Source: Fusobacterium massiliense (lineage in GTDB: Bacteria; Fusobacteriota; Fusobacteriia; Fusobacteriales; Fusobacteriaceae). Taken from it: a stretch of 64,000 bases of DNA. The stretch is from positions 62,001 to 126,000 of the forward strand of contig NZ_LT608325.1 in NCBI RefSeq assembly GCF_900095705.1. The letters are read 5' to 3'. The translations under genes and the position numbers were made by a program. The notes beneath the pieces were generated by a model. That model did not search any database. It worked only from the letters and a program-made list of their open reading frames with translations, and was not told the origin of the DNA. Shown here piece by piece: positions 27,693 to 36,517 of the stretch. Within the stretch, counting starts at the first letter, position 1; every line of letters begins with the position of its first letter.

Positions 27693-28601
27693 ATGCAGGG
27701 AAATATAGTTTTAAAGAAATTAAGTCTTGCTCAAAAAATATATGAAGAATACTTTTTAAATAAAGAGTTTTTATGTGTTTATGAAGAACAAGGGGTATTT
27801 AAAGAATTTAAATTAGTGTTTAATTCTGGACATTTTAAACATCTTACAGGAGTTGAATATATAAAAAATAATCAGGAGAGTTCTGCTAAAAATTTTTATA
27901 AAGCTGTTAAAAATGGGAGATTAAATTTATCTAATATTAAAATTGGAAACTTTGCAAAAATTAAATTGAAATATTTTCCAGATTTACAAAATATTTTTTA
28001 TTCCCCTTCAATTTATTATAAATTTTCTCCTGAAAAAGGAAATAGTAATTGGCTTTTTATAGATTCTTTTATTACTAAAAATAATAGTAAATTTAAAGCT
28101 ACCTCCTTAGGAATTACAGAAGAGAGTAACAATAAATTCGTTCCTTCATCATTATTTTATGATATTCCAGAAAGAAAAGGAAAATATATTGGTAAAGTTT
28201 TGCTTGTTGGATTTAGAAATATTTTAGAAAAAGAGACTGTTTATAATACTATTTTCAGAGTAGCTAATATTCATAATATTTCTAATGAAATTAAAAATAA
28301 ATTTAGAAATTTAGAAAATTATAATTGTTTCACAGGAAATATTTTAAAAAATTTTCAACATAAAAAAGGAGAATTTAGGTGGATAGCTAAAGATGATGTA
28401 ATCAAACAAGGTATTTCTAAAAAAATTAATGCTGAATTAAAAACTTTAAATAACTCTAATCTTGATGAAGAAAAAATTTATAAAAGTACTCCAATAGGTT
28501 ATTATAATGTTATTGATTTAGAAATATCAGAGGAAATAGAAAAAAATTTTGTTTCATTAAAACAAGAGAAAACTATAACTATCAAATCTAGTAAAAAATA
28601 A
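27693..28601 (+). CDS. Putative PBECR4-type nuclease, candidate type III toxin
   Basis: 302 aa, soluble, no signal peptide. Near the N terminus FKLVFNSGHFKHLTGVEY (His47, His50) followed by KNFYKAVKNGRLNLSNIKI resembles the PBECR4 group of Barnase/EndoU/ColicinE5-D/RelE-like nucleases; this is recognised by eye and not proven. A middle part (IPERKGKYIGKVLLVGF) and the C-terminal part are unfamiliar. It does not resemble ToxN, CptN or TenpN and is about twice their size. The start is the ATG at 27693 behind CGGAGGA; an in-frame upstream reading would lie in the repeat element. Lying behind a repeat RNA and its terminator, it is in the position of a type III toxin. Confidence 0.6.
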   Translation: MQGNIVLKKLSLAQKIYEEYFLNKEFLCVYEEQGVFKEFKLVFNSGHFKHLTGVEYIKNNQESSAKNFYKAVKNGRLNLSNIKIGNFAKIKLKYFPDLQNIFYSPSIYYKFSPEKGNSNWLFIDSFITKNNSKFKATSLGITEESNNKFVPSSLFYDIPERKGKYIGKVLLVGFRNILEKETVYNTIFRVANIHNISNEIKNKFRNLENYNCFTGNILKNFQHKKGEFRWIAKDDVIKQGISKKINAELKTLNNSNLDEEKIYKSTPIGYYNVIDLEISEEIEKNFVSLKQEKTITIKSSKK

Positions 28602-28660
28602 AAGTAAAAAAATTGAAGTATAAAAACTTTATAATAATAATAATAAAATAAGAGGAAAAA

Positions 28661-29530
28661 ATGAAAAAATATATTGTTGAACATGAATATGATGGATATG
28701 AAATAGGAACTTATTTGAAAGAGACAAAAGGCTATTCAAGTAGAGGACTAAGAAATTTAGAAATTTATTTGAATGGAAAAAGAATAAAAAATAATGCAAA
28801 GAAAATAAAAAAATTAAATAGAATTGTTATAATTGAAAAAGAAAAAAGTACTGGTATAAAAGCTATGGATATTCCACTTGACATTGCTTACGAAGATGAA
28901 AATTTATTGATAGTGAATAAAGAACCCTATATAATTGTTCACCCTACACAAAAAAAAGTAGATAAGACACTAGCTAATGCTGTTGTAAATTATTTTGAAA
29001 AAACTGTGGGGAAAACTTTAGTTCCTAGATTTTACAATAGATTAGATATGAACACATCAGGGCTTATTATTATTGCTAAGAATGCCTACACTCAAGCTTT
29101 TTTACAAGATAAGACGGAAGTAAAAAAAACATATAAGGTTATAGTTGGTGGAATAATAGAAAAAGATGATTTTTTTATTGAGATACCTATTGGAAAAATT
29201 GGGGATGACTTAAGAAGAATAGAACTTTCTGAAGAAAATGGAGGGAAGTCTGCTAAAACTCATATTAAAGTTTTAGAAAGAAACTTTGAAAAAAATATTA
29301 CTTATCTTGAGGCTAGATTGTATACGGGTAGAACACATCAAATAAGAGCACATTTAAGTCTTATAGGTCATGCACTTGTGGGAGATGAACTTTATGGTGG
29401 AGATATGAAATTAGCTAAAAGGCAAATGTTACATGCATATAGATTAGAGTTTCAAAATCCTAAAACTTTAGAAGATTTAGTTGTTGAAATTGATATACCT
29501 AAAGATATGAAAGAAATTTTAAATATTTAA
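28661..29530 (+). CDS. RluA-family 23S rRNA pseudouridine synthase
   Basis: 289-aa enzyme with an N-terminal S4-like RNA-binding part (SSRGLRNLEIYLNGKRIK) and a catalytic domain. The catalytic aspartate is in RLDMNTSGLIIIAKN (about residue 128); also YTGRTHQIRAHL, the second hallmark. It isomerises specific uridines in 23S rRNA or tRNA. Size fits the RluD/YhcT branch; which uridine is modified cannot be told. Confidence 0.9.
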   Translation: MKKYIVEHEYDGYEIGTYLKETKGYSSRGLRNLEIYLNGKRIKNNAKKIKKLNRIVIIEKEKSTGIKAMDIPLDIAYEDENLLIVNKEPYIIVHPTQKKVDKTLANAVVNYFEKTVGKTLVPRFYNRLDMNTSGLIIIAKNAYTQAFLQDKTEVKKTYKVIVGGIIEKDDFFIEIPIGKIGDDLRRIELSEENGGKSAKTHIKVLERNFEKNITYLEARLYTGRTHQIRAHLSLIGHALVGDELYGGDMKLAKRQMLHAYRLEFQNPKTLEDLVVEIDIPKDMKEILNI

Positions 29531-29559
29531 AATTATATTTGAAGAAATGAAGTGAAGAA

Positions 29560-29685
29560 AAGAAAAGTCTCTTGAAGCCGTATGAGTTCTACAAGCTCAG
29601 AAAACACAGGCTCTTCGAACTAATACGGACGTCAGAGACAAAAAAATGTAATTTAATTTTTACTATTTAATTTTATCATTATAAG
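29560..29685 (-). repeat. Dispersed hairpin element, copy 10 (type 1)
   Basis: Core 29566-29639 in the minus sense, with a 2-bp deletion (CTTGAAGCCG) in one arm, then a degenerate shell end. Confidence 0.87.
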
Positions 29686-29689
29686 AAAA

Positions 29690-29806
29690 TATAATAAATA
29701 AAGTCTCCTGACAGCCGTATGACTCTTCCGAGCTCACTGAAATACTCTCCAGAGTAATACGGACGTCGGAGACTAATTTTTTATTAAATTTATACTTTCT
29801 TATAAA
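29690..29806 (-). repeat. Dispersed hairpin element, copy 11 (type 2)
   Basis: Core 29702-29774 of the second subtype, with AGTCTCC/GGAGACT as the outer helix and ACTCT/AGAGT as the inner helix, then the shell end AAATTTATACTTTCTTATA. It lies directly next to copy 10. Confidence 0.9.
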
Positions 29807-29902
29807 ATAAAAAAAACTTTACTAATAGCGATAAAATGCTATAGAAAACAAGAGCAAAAAAAATAAATGACTTAAAATTTGGTAGAAAAGTTTAAAAAAA
29901 TA

Positions 29903-29931
29903 TTTACAAAATGAAAAAAATATTGTATACT
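29903..29931 (+). promoter_or_regulatory. Promoter and leader hairpin of fomA
   Basis: TTTACA, 17-bp spacer, TATACT. The leader has a 7-bp hairpin GACCTAT/ATAGGTC (29947-29967) near its 5' end, which could stabilise the mRNA of this abundant protein (inference). Confidence 0.75.
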
Positions 29932-30009
29932 GACATCAATGGGAAAGACCTATATGGGAAATAGGTCAAAAAAAATAAAAAAAATAAAAAAATTAAGGGG
30001 GAAAAAACC

Positions 30010-31104
30010 ATGAAAAAATTAGCATTAGTATTAGGTTCTCTATTAGTAGTTGGAACAGCAGTATCTGCTAAAGAAGTTATGCCTGCACCAGTAGCAGCAC
30101 CTGAAAGAGTAGTAGAAGTTGTTGAAAAACCAGTTATCGTTTATAGAGACAGAGAAGTAGCTCCAGCTTGGAGACCAAATGGATCAGTAGATGTTCAATA
30201 CAGATATTATGGAGAAGCAGAACACTCAAGACCTTATTCTGAAAGAAATGATCTTGCAGAAAACACTAACGCAGGAAGATTACAAACTACTGCAGCTGTT
30301 GCTCTTACTGAAAATCAAAAAATAGATGTAAGAGTAAGAAACTTCCATGGATTAAAATCAGAAGCTGGAAAAGATAAAGTAGAAAAATCTAAAGATTCAT
30401 ACAGATTAAGACACTACTATAACTTTGGAACTTTAGGAACTTCTAAAGTTAAAGCAGAATCTGAATTAGCTTATAACCAAAAAGCAAATGATGGAGGAAA
30501 ATCTATAAAAGGATCAGTTTTCTTTGATTTCTCAGATTATATTTTCTCTAATCAATTCTTCAAAGTTGATAAATTAGGATTAAGACCAGGATACAAACAT
30601 GTATGGAATGGACATGGACATGAAGGAGTTAAAAACGAATATCATTTAGCATTTGAATCTGAATATACTTTACCTTTAGGATTCTCAGCTGAATTAGACT
30701 ATGATACTTACTATACAGCTCATAGAAGTCATGCAGTTGAAAGAGCTAACGACACTAATAAAAGACATGAATGGAATGGAGAATTAACTGCTACATTAAA
30801 GAACAGAACTCCATTATATAAATCTGGAGCATTCGAAGTGGCATTCAATGTAGAAGGTGGATATGATACTTACAATATGCACCAATACAAAAAAATAGGT
30901 GGAGTAGATGGAACTTCTGTTGACAGAAGAGACTATGAATTATACTTAGAACCAACTGTACAAGTTTCTTATAAACCAACTGATTTCGTAAAATTATACG
31001 GAGCTGTTGGAGGAGACTACAGAAATAGAGTAACTGGAGAAAGCGAAGTAAGAAACTGGAGATGGCAACCAACTGCTTGGGCTGGTATGAAAGTTTCTTT
31101 CTAA
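30010..31104 (+). CDS. fomA: Major outer-membrane porin FomA
   Basis: 364-aa beta-barrel porin, the dominant fusobacterial outer-membrane protein and an adhesin and immunogen in the family literature. A signal peptide (about 20 residues, ending AVSA) is followed by a Pro/Val-rich linker (VEVVEKPVIVYRDREVAPAW), alternating amphipathic strands and the C-terminal WAGMKVSF ending in phenylalanine, the outer-membrane assembly signal. Codons are more uniform than in neighbours, as expected for high expression. Strong promoter, AGGGGG ribosome site, and its own terminator. Confidence 0.93.
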   Translation: MKKLALVLGSLLVVGTAVSAKEVMPAPVAAPERVVEVVEKPVIVYRDREVAPAWRPNGSVDVQYRYYGEAEHSRPYSERNDLAENTNAGRLQTTAAVALTENQKIDVRVRNFHGLKSEAGKDKVEKSKDSYRLRHYYNFGTLGTSKVKAESELAYNQKANDGGKSIKGSVFFDFSDYIFSNQFFKVDKLGLRPGYKHVWNGHGHEGVKNEYHLAFESEYTLPLGFSAELDYDTYYTAHRSHAVERANDTNKRHEWNGELTATLKNRTPLYKSGAFEVAFNVEGGYDTYNMHQYKKIGGVDGTSVDRRDYELYLEPTVQVSYKPTDFVKLYGAVGGDYRNRVTGESEVRNWRWQPTAWAGMKVSF

Positions 31105-31146
31105 TCTAGCTTTAGCTAAGGTTAAAATTGACAAAAAAATAAAATT

Positions 31147-31174
31147 AAGCCGTGAAATTTTTCACGGCTTTTTT
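31147..31174 (+). terminator. Terminator of fomA
   Basis: Eleven-bp stem AAGCCGTGAAA/TTTCACGGCTT with a 2-nt loop and a T run. Confidence 0.92.
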
Positions 31175-31182
31175 GCTTGTTT

Positions 31183-31302
31183 CCTATATAGGAAATTATG
31201 GATTTAAATAACAAAAAATAGTCTCTGACGTCCGTATTAGTTCGAAGAGCCTGTGTTTATTGAGTTCGAAATTTATATAGATATCAAGGGCTTTTATTTA
31301 AT
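31183..31302 (+). repeat. Dispersed hairpin element, copy 12 (right arm degraded)
   Basis: Shell end TATATAGGAAATTATGGATTTAAA and a perfect left arm from 31220, but the right arm (31261-31291) has decayed to GAGTTCGAAATTTATATAG. Confidence 0.8.
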
Positions 31303-31410
31303 AAAAAAGTATAAATTTAATATAAAAAATAGTCTCCGATGCCCGTATTACTCTGGAGAGCATTTTGGTGAGCTCGGAAGAGTCATACGGCTGTCAGGAG
31401 ACTTTATTTA
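31303..31410 (+). repeat. Dispersed hairpin element, copy 13 (type 2)
   Basis: Shell end AAAAAGTATAAATTTAA, core 31331-31403 with type 2 helices (AGTCTCC/GGAGACT and ACTCT/AGAGT). It abuts the stop codon of the ATPase gene. Confidence 0.9.
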
Positions 31411-33999
31411 TTATCTATAAGCAATAGTTTTATAAGTTTGAATAATTATTGTTGGAACTATTGATAGAACATAAATTTGTATAAAATTCATAGGTTCAAG
31501 AGCAGTTGTTCCAAAAATATTAAACATTTGAGGGCTTAATAAAACTAAGTTTAAAAGAACGAAACCAATAGCAAAGGCAATTATAGAAAATTTATTTTTA
31601 AAGAAACTAATAGCAAATACATTTCTTACACCTCTATAATTTATTCCATGGAATAATCTAGCAAGACATAGAGTAGCAAAAGCCATAGTAGAACCTTTCA
31701 GAGCACTTTCTTTTAATCCTATATAAAAAGCAATTATGATAAAAATAGCAATTAAGACACCTTCGATTAAAAGTTTAGTAGAAAACTTATTAGTTAAAAT
31801 TGCCTCATTAGGATCTCTAGGTTTTTCATCTAAAATATCTTCATTTTTAGGTTCAACTCCAACAGCAATTGATGGTAGACTATCAGTTAATAAATTAATG
31901 AATAATAGTTGAACTGGACTAAATATTACTGGTAAATTAGCAAGTGATGAATAAAGTACAGCTAATATCGCAGCAGTATTCCCAGAAAGTAAGAAACCTA
32001 TAGAATTTTTAATATTTCTATATACATTTCTACCAGTTATAATAGCTTTTACAATAGTAGAGAAATTATCATCTGCAAGTATCATAGAAGCAGCATTTTT
32101 TGAAACTTCTGTTCCTGTAATTCCCATAGCTATTCCAATGTTAGCTCTTTTTAAAGCAGGGGCATCATTCACTCCATCTCCTGTCATAGCACAAATTTTA
32201 CCTCTTTTTTGCCAAGCAGAAACTATTCTTATTTTATGTTCAGGAGAAACTCTTGCATAAACCGATATTTGTTCAACAGATTTTTCAAGCTCTTCATCAC
32301 TCATTTTTTCAAGTTCAATACCTTCAAGAACTTTATCTCCCTCTTTATATATACCAATATTTTTAGCAATAGTTCTAGCAGTTATTTTATGATCTCCAGT
32401 TATCATAACAGGTTTAATTCCACCTCTAATACATTCTTGGACAGCAAGTTTTGATTCTTCTCTTGGTGGGTCAATCATACCAACTAGAGCATGGAAAATA
32501 TAGTCATTTTCATCATCAGTAGTAAGATTTTTACTTTCATCTATATATTTATAAGCAAAAGTAAGAACTCTCAATCCTTCTTCTGCTAATTCGTGATTAT
32601 ATTTTTCAATTTCTTTTATAAAAGTATCTGATATAGGAAGTATATTTCCATTTTCATCAGTATAATATTTGAATCTTGTTACTAACGAATCGAAAGCTCC
32701 TTTAGTAAAGACAATTTTTTTGTTATCTTCTGTATCATATAAGACAGTCATTAATTTTCTATCTGAATCAAATGGAATCTCAGATAATCTTTTATTATCT
32801 TTTCTGATATCTCTAAATGATAAATCATATTTTTGACTAAGATGAATAAGAGCTGTTTCTGTTGGGTCTCCTATTGTATCAGTTGCATCTGTACAAAGAA
32901 TAAAACTTTTTAATAATAAATTATCTATTTTATTATTAAATTTTAAAGAGTACTCATCATCTAATTTTTCATTTATAAATATTTTTTTAACAGTCATTTT
33001 ATTTTGAGTAAGAGTTCCTGTTTTATCAGAACATATAACAGAAATAGAACCAAGTGCTTCTATTGATTTTAGCTCTTTAACAATAGCATTTTCTTTAGAA
33101 AGTTTTTCAGTTTCTAGAGATAAAACTATTGTAATAATAGGGCTTAAAGATTCTGGTATAGCTGCAACAGCAAGTGCAACGGCAAGTAGTAAAGACTCTA
33201 AGATTGTATTGCCATGATAAACATAGATAGCAAAAATAAATAAACAAAGTATAACAATTCCTAAAGTTAATTTTTTTCCAAAACTATCTAAGGCTTTTTG
33301 TAATGGAGTAATATTTTCTTCAGTTTGATCTAAAAGTCCTGCAATTTTTCCAAGTTGAGTATTCATTCCAGTATTAGTAACAAGGACTTTAGCTCTTCCA
33401 TAATTTACTAAGCTACCAGAAAAAACCATATTAATTTGATCTCCTAAAGCAGAATCTTCATATTCAAGGACAGCATCAGTTTTCTCTATCGAGTTAGATT
33501 CTCCAGTAAGAGAATTTTCATTTACTAATAGAGAGAAATTTTCAATAATTCTACCATCAGCAGGAACAATATCTCCAGCTTCAATGATTATAATATCTCC
33601 AGGTACAAGTTCAGTTGAATCAATTTCTAATTGTTCATGTTCTCTGATTACTTTACATTTTGGAGAAGACATCTTTTTTAAACTATCTAAAGATTTTTGA
33701 GCTTTAACAGTTTGAAATGCTCCTAGTAATGAGTTTAAAATAACAACTAAAACTATAACAAAGCTACTTTCTTTATTTCCAGAAAAAAATGAAATAGCTG
33801 CTGCAATAAGCAGTATGATCACAAGAGAATCTTTAAATTGATCAAAGAATATTTTTATAAGACCGTCTTTTTCTTTTTCAATAAATTTGTTTTCTCCGTA
33901 CTTTTTTCTTCTACTAGCAACATCATCTTCAGTTAAACCAGATATTTTTGTTTGAAATTCTTCAAACAATTCTTCTTTTGTTCGTGTAAAATATTTCAT
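31411..33999 (-). CDS. P-type cation-transporting ATPase, probable Mn2+ exporter
   Basis: 862-aa P2-type ATPase with ten predicted membrane helices. Phosphorylation motif DKTGTLTQNKMTV, actuator loop LTGESNSIEK, the helix-4 motif IPESL and the hinge MTGDGVNDAPALK are all present. The sequence alone suggests a Ca2+/Mn2+ pump. A yybP-ykoY riboswitch with its terminator lies upstream on the same strand (34309-34425), and that RNA senses Mn2+ and controls exporters, including P-type ATPases of the YoaB/MgtA type. Mn2+ export is therefore the best guess. Two hairpin elements lie in the long leader between the riboswitch and the start codon. Confidence 0.87.
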   Translation of the reverse strand: MKYFTRTKEELFEEFQTKISGLTEDDVASRRKKYGENKFIEKEKDGLIKIFFDQFKDSLVIILLIAAAISFFSGNKESSFVIVLVVILNSLLGAFQTVKAQKSLDSLKKMSSPKCKVIREHEQLEIDSTELVPGDIIIIEAGDIVPADGRIIENFSLLVNENSLTGESNSIEKTDAVLEYEDSALGDQINMVFSGSLVNYGRAKVLVTNTGMNTQLGKIAGLLDQTEENITPLQKALDSFGKKLTLGIVILCLFIFAIYVYHGNTILESLLLAVALAVAAIPESLSPIITIVLSLETEKLSKENAIVKELKSIEALGSISVICSDKTGTLTQNKMTVKKIFINEKLDDEYSLKFNNKIDNLLLKSFILCTDATDTIGDPTETALIHLSQKYDLSFRDIRKDNKRLSEIPFDSDRKLMTVLYDTEDNKKIVFTKGAFDSLVTRFKYYTDENGNILPISDTFIKEIEKYNHELAEEGLRVLTFAYKYIDESKNLTTDDENDYIFHALVGMIDPPREESKLAVQECIRGGIKPVMITGDHKITARTIAKNIGIYKEGDKVLEGIELEKMSDEELEKSVEQISVYARVSPEHKIRIVSAWQKRGKICAMTGDGVNDAPALKRANIGIAMGITGTEVSKNAASMILADDNFSTIVKAIITGRNVYRNIKNSIGFLLSGNTAAILAVLYSSLANLPVIFSPVQLLFINLLTDSLPSIAVGVEPKNEDILDEKPRDPNEAILTNKFSTKLLIEGVLIAIFIIIAFYIGLKESALKGSTMAFATLCLARLFHGINYRGVRNVFAISFFKNKFSIIAFAIGFVLLNLVLLSPQMFNIFGTTALEPMNFIQIYVLSIVPTIIIQTYKTIAYR

Positions 34000-34072
34000 T
34001 TAACACACTCCTTTATATTTAATTTTAAAATTTAAAACAATAATGAAACTAAAATAAAACATTTTAGTTTTT

Positions 34073-34188
34073 TTAATAAAGTCTCTTGACAGCCGTATGA
34101 GTTCTACGAGCTCAGAAAACACAGGCTCTTCGAACTAATACGGACGTCAGAGACTATTAATTATTATTAATTTATATTTTCTTATATA
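34073..34188 (-). repeat. Dispersed hairpin element, copy 14 (type 1)
   Basis: Intact core 34080-34155 in the minus sense and shell end AATTTATATTTTCTTATATA. It lies inside the ATPase mRNA leader. Confidence 0.9.
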
Positions 34189-34189
34189 A

Positions 34190-34309
34190 CAAATAAAGTC
34201 TCTTGACAACCGTATAAGTTTTACAAACTCATAAAATATAGGCTATTTAAACTAATGTAGACACCAGAAACTATTAATAACTATTAAATTTATATTTTTC
34301 TATATAATA
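34190..34309 (-). repeat. Dispersed hairpin element, copy 15 (decayed type 1)
   Basis: Core 34197-34272 has the same length as type 1 with many transitions (CCGTATAAGTTTTACAAACTC, CTAATGTAGACACC). It is tandem with copy 14, also inside the ATPase leader. Confidence 0.82.
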
Positions 34310-34346
34310 AAAAAACTTTTGATATGAAAAAGATCATACCAAAAGT
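34309..34346 (-). terminator. Riboswitch-controlled terminator
   Basis: On the minus strand ACTTTTG-G-TATGA pairs with TCATA-T-CAAAAGT, followed by seven T. Its 5' arm overlaps the 3' strand of riboswitch helix P1, so the two folds exclude each other: ligand-bound P1 would prevent termination. Confidence 0.85.
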
Positions 34347-34425
34347 CTTGTTACCAAAATGGTTACAGTACCAGAAAATAAATTTCGTGATGTTGATACT
34401 GTGATTTATAACTACTCCCTTTTAT
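34341..34425 (-). promoter_or_regulatory. yybP-ykoY family Mn2+ riboswitch
   Basis: Minus-strand RNA with the conserved AAAAGGGAGTAG (5' side of P1 and loop L1), a CAGTA/TACTG helix enclosing the TCAACATCACG loop, a GTAACC/GGTAAC hairpin, and the closing CAAGACTTTT pairing with AAAAG. Order and conserved loops match yybP-ykoY. Family knowledge: it binds Mn2+ in a pocket formed by L1 and L3 and turns on efflux genes. Confidence 0.85.
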
Positions 34426-34456
34426 TATGAGAAATAAATTTTTTATTGTTGGAGTA

Positions 34457-34485
34457 ATTATAGCATAGTTGGACTATAAATTCAA
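34457..34485 (-). promoter_or_regulatory. Promoter of the Mn2+ riboswitch / ATPase transcript
   Basis: On the minus strand TTGAAT, 17-bp spacer, TATAAT, about 30 nt before the riboswitch. The plus-strand promoter for crt in 34486-34560 is not clear. Confidence 0.75.
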
Positions 34486-34572
34486 TAGCTTTTTTATTGA
34501 TTTTTAAGTTTATATATGCTATGATAGGCTTAAGATTTAAGGATTAATATTAGCTTATTGGGAGGTTAAAAA

Positions 34573-35349
34573 ATGTCAGTTGTATCTTATAGACAAGAAA
34601 ATTTTGTTGGAATAGTAACAATAGAAAGACCGGAAGCCCTAAATGCACTAAATTCAGAAGTTTTAGGAGAGTTAAATCAAATTTTTGCAAATATTGATTT
34701 AGAAACAACAAGAGTAGTTTTATTAACTGGGTCTGGAACTAAATCTTTTGTAGCTGGAGCAGATATATCAGAAATGATGCCTTTAAATAGAGCTCAAGGT
34801 GCAAAATTTAGTAATAAAGGAAATGAAATTTTTAGAAAAATTGAAAATTTTCCTATTCCAGTTATTGCAGTTGTTAATGGTTTTGCTCTAGGTGGAGGCT
34901 GTGAAATTGCAATGAGTTGTGATTTTAGAGTTTGTTCTGAAAATGCAGTGTTTGGACAACCAGAAGTAGGACTTGGAATAACTCCTGGATTTGGGGGAAC
35001 ACAAAGACTTGCAAGGTTAATAGGTGCAGGAAAGGCTAAAGAGCTAATATATACAGGGAATGCAATAAAAGCAGATGAAGCATTAAGAGTTGGTCTAGTA
35101 AATCATATATTTCCACAAGAACAATTAATGGAAGAAGCAATGAAAATAGCTAATAAGATAGCAAAAAATGCTCCCTTTGCAGTGAGAGCTTCGAAGAAAG
35201 CAATAAATGAAGGATTAGAACTTGATATAGATAGAGCTATTATAGTTGAAGAAAAACTATTTGGAGATTGTTTTACAACGGAAGATCAAAAAACAGGAAT
35301 GAATGCTTTTTTAAATAAAATTAAAAATGTAGAATTTAAAAATAAATAA
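34573..35349 (+). CDS. crt: Enoyl-CoA hydratase (crotonase)
   Basis: 258-aa hydratase converting crotonyl-CoA and 3-hydroxybutyryl-CoA into each other. Oxyanion-hole segments SFVAGADISEM (about residues 58-68) and NGFALGGGCEIAMSCDFR, and the catalytic glutamates in the latter and in GQPEVGLGITPGFGGTQRL, are present. GGGAGG precedes the ATG. It forms a pair with the dehydrogenase gene 31 bp downstream, the central two steps of butyrate formation. Confidence 0.93.
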   Translation: MSVVSYRQENFVGIVTIERPEALNALNSEVLGELNQIFANIDLETTRVVLLTGSGTKSFVAGADISEMMPLNRAQGAKFSNKGNEIFRKIENFPIPVIAVVNGFALGGGCEIAMSCDFRVCSENAVFGQPEVGLGITPGFGGTQRLARLIGAGKAKELIYTGNAIKADEALRVGLVNHIFPQEQLMEEAMKIANKIAKNAPFAVRASKKAINEGLELDIDRAIIVEEKLFGDCFTTEDQKTGMNAFLNKIKNVEFKNK

Positions 35350-35380
35350 TAGAAGATTTTTAAAAAACGGAGGTATTTTT

Positions 35381-36220
35381 ATGAAAGTTGGAGTTATCGG
35401 AGCAGGAACTATGGGAGCAGGAATTGCTCAAGCATTTGCACAAACAGAAGGATTTACAGTTGCATTATGTGACATAAATAATGAATTTGCAGCAAATGGT
35501 AAGAATAAAATAGCTAAAGGTTTTGAAAAAAGAATAGCAAAAGGAAAAATGGAACAAGCTGAAGCTGATAGAATCCTAGCTGCAATCACAACAGGAACAA
35601 AAGAAATTTGTGCAGACTGTGATTTAGTAATAGAAGCAGCAATAGAAAATATGGAAATAAAAAAACAAACATTTAAAGAATTAGATGCAATTTGTAAACC
35701 AGAAGCTATATTTGCAACAAACACATCATCACTATCTATAACAGAAATTGGAGCAGGATTAAATAGAGCAATGATAGGAATGCACTTCTTTAATCCAGCA
35801 CCAGTAATGAAATTGGTTGAAATAATAGCTGGACTTCATACACCAGTTGAAGTTGTTGAAAAAATTAAAAAAATATCTGAAGAAATTGGAAAAGTTCCAG
35901 TTCAAGTAGAAGAAGCTCCAGGATTTGTTGTTAATAGAATTTTAATTCCTATGATAAATGAAGCTATAGGAATCTATGCAGAAGGAGTAGCAACTGTTGA
36001 AGGAATAGATACAGCTATGAAATTGGGAGCAAATCATCCAATAGGACCTTTGGCATTGGGAGATTTAATAGGTCTTGATGTTTGCTTAGCTATAATGGAT
36101 GTTTTATATCATGAAACAGGAGATAGCAAATACAGAGCTCATACTTTATTAAGAAAAATGGTTCGTGGAAAGAAATTAGGACAAAAAACAGGTCAAGGTT
36201 TCTACGATTACACAAAATAA
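35381..36220 (+). CDS. hbd: 3-hydroxybutyryl-CoA dehydrogenase
   Basis: 279-aa NAD(P)-dependent dehydrogenase reducing acetoacetyl-CoA. Rossmann motif GAGTMGAGIAQAFA at the N terminus, MHFFNPAPVMKLVEI with the catalytic histidine, and GFVVNRILIPMINEA in the C-terminal domain. Downstream of crt. No butyryl-CoA dehydrogenase or etf genes are in this window. Confidence 0.94.
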   Translation: MKVGVIGAGTMGAGIAQAFAQTEGFTVALCDINNEFAANGKNKIAKGFEKRIAKGKMEQAEADRILAAITTGTKEICADCDLVIEAAIENMEIKKQTFKELDAICKPEAIFATNTSSLSITEIGAGLNRAMIGMHFFNPAPVMKLVEIIAGLHTPVEVVEKIKKISEEIGKVPVQVEEAPGFVVNRILIPMINEAIGIYAEGVATVEGIDTAMKLGANHPIGPLALGDLIGLDVCLAIMDVLYHETGDSKYRAHTLLRKMVRGKKLGQKTGQGFYDYTK

Positions 36221-36268
36221 AATAAAAAGTAATTTAATTTTAATTCATTAAATTTAAAATTATATATT

Positions 36269-36345
36269 AGGTATATCTGTACATTGATATTTCAAATTTT
36301 TATAGGATTTTGAAATAAAAATGTTAAGATATACCTTTTTTTATA
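36269..36345 (+). terminator. Long hairpin terminator after hbd
   Basis: Outer stem AGGTATATCT/AGATATACCT followed by seven or more T; inside, ACATT/AATGT and ATTTCAAA/TTTGAAAT extend the structure. Confidence 0.8.
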
Positions 36346-36468
36346 GGAAAATATAAAATTAAATAGTAAAATTAGTCTCTGACGTCCGTATTAGTTCGAA
36401 GAGCCTGTGTTCATTGAGCTCGTAGAACTCATACGGCTGTCAAGAAACTTCATTTTCTATAAAAAAGT
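36341..36468 (+). repeat. Dispersed hairpin element, copy 16 (type 1)
   Basis: Shell end TTATAGGAAAATATAAAATTAAA, near-consensus core 36374-36449 of exactly 76 nt, and a right shell TTTTCTATAAAAAAGTAT. Confidence 0.92.
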
Positions 36469-36517
36469 ATAAAAATGATTAAAAATTATCCAATTAAAAA
36501 AAATCTGATAAAAAATG

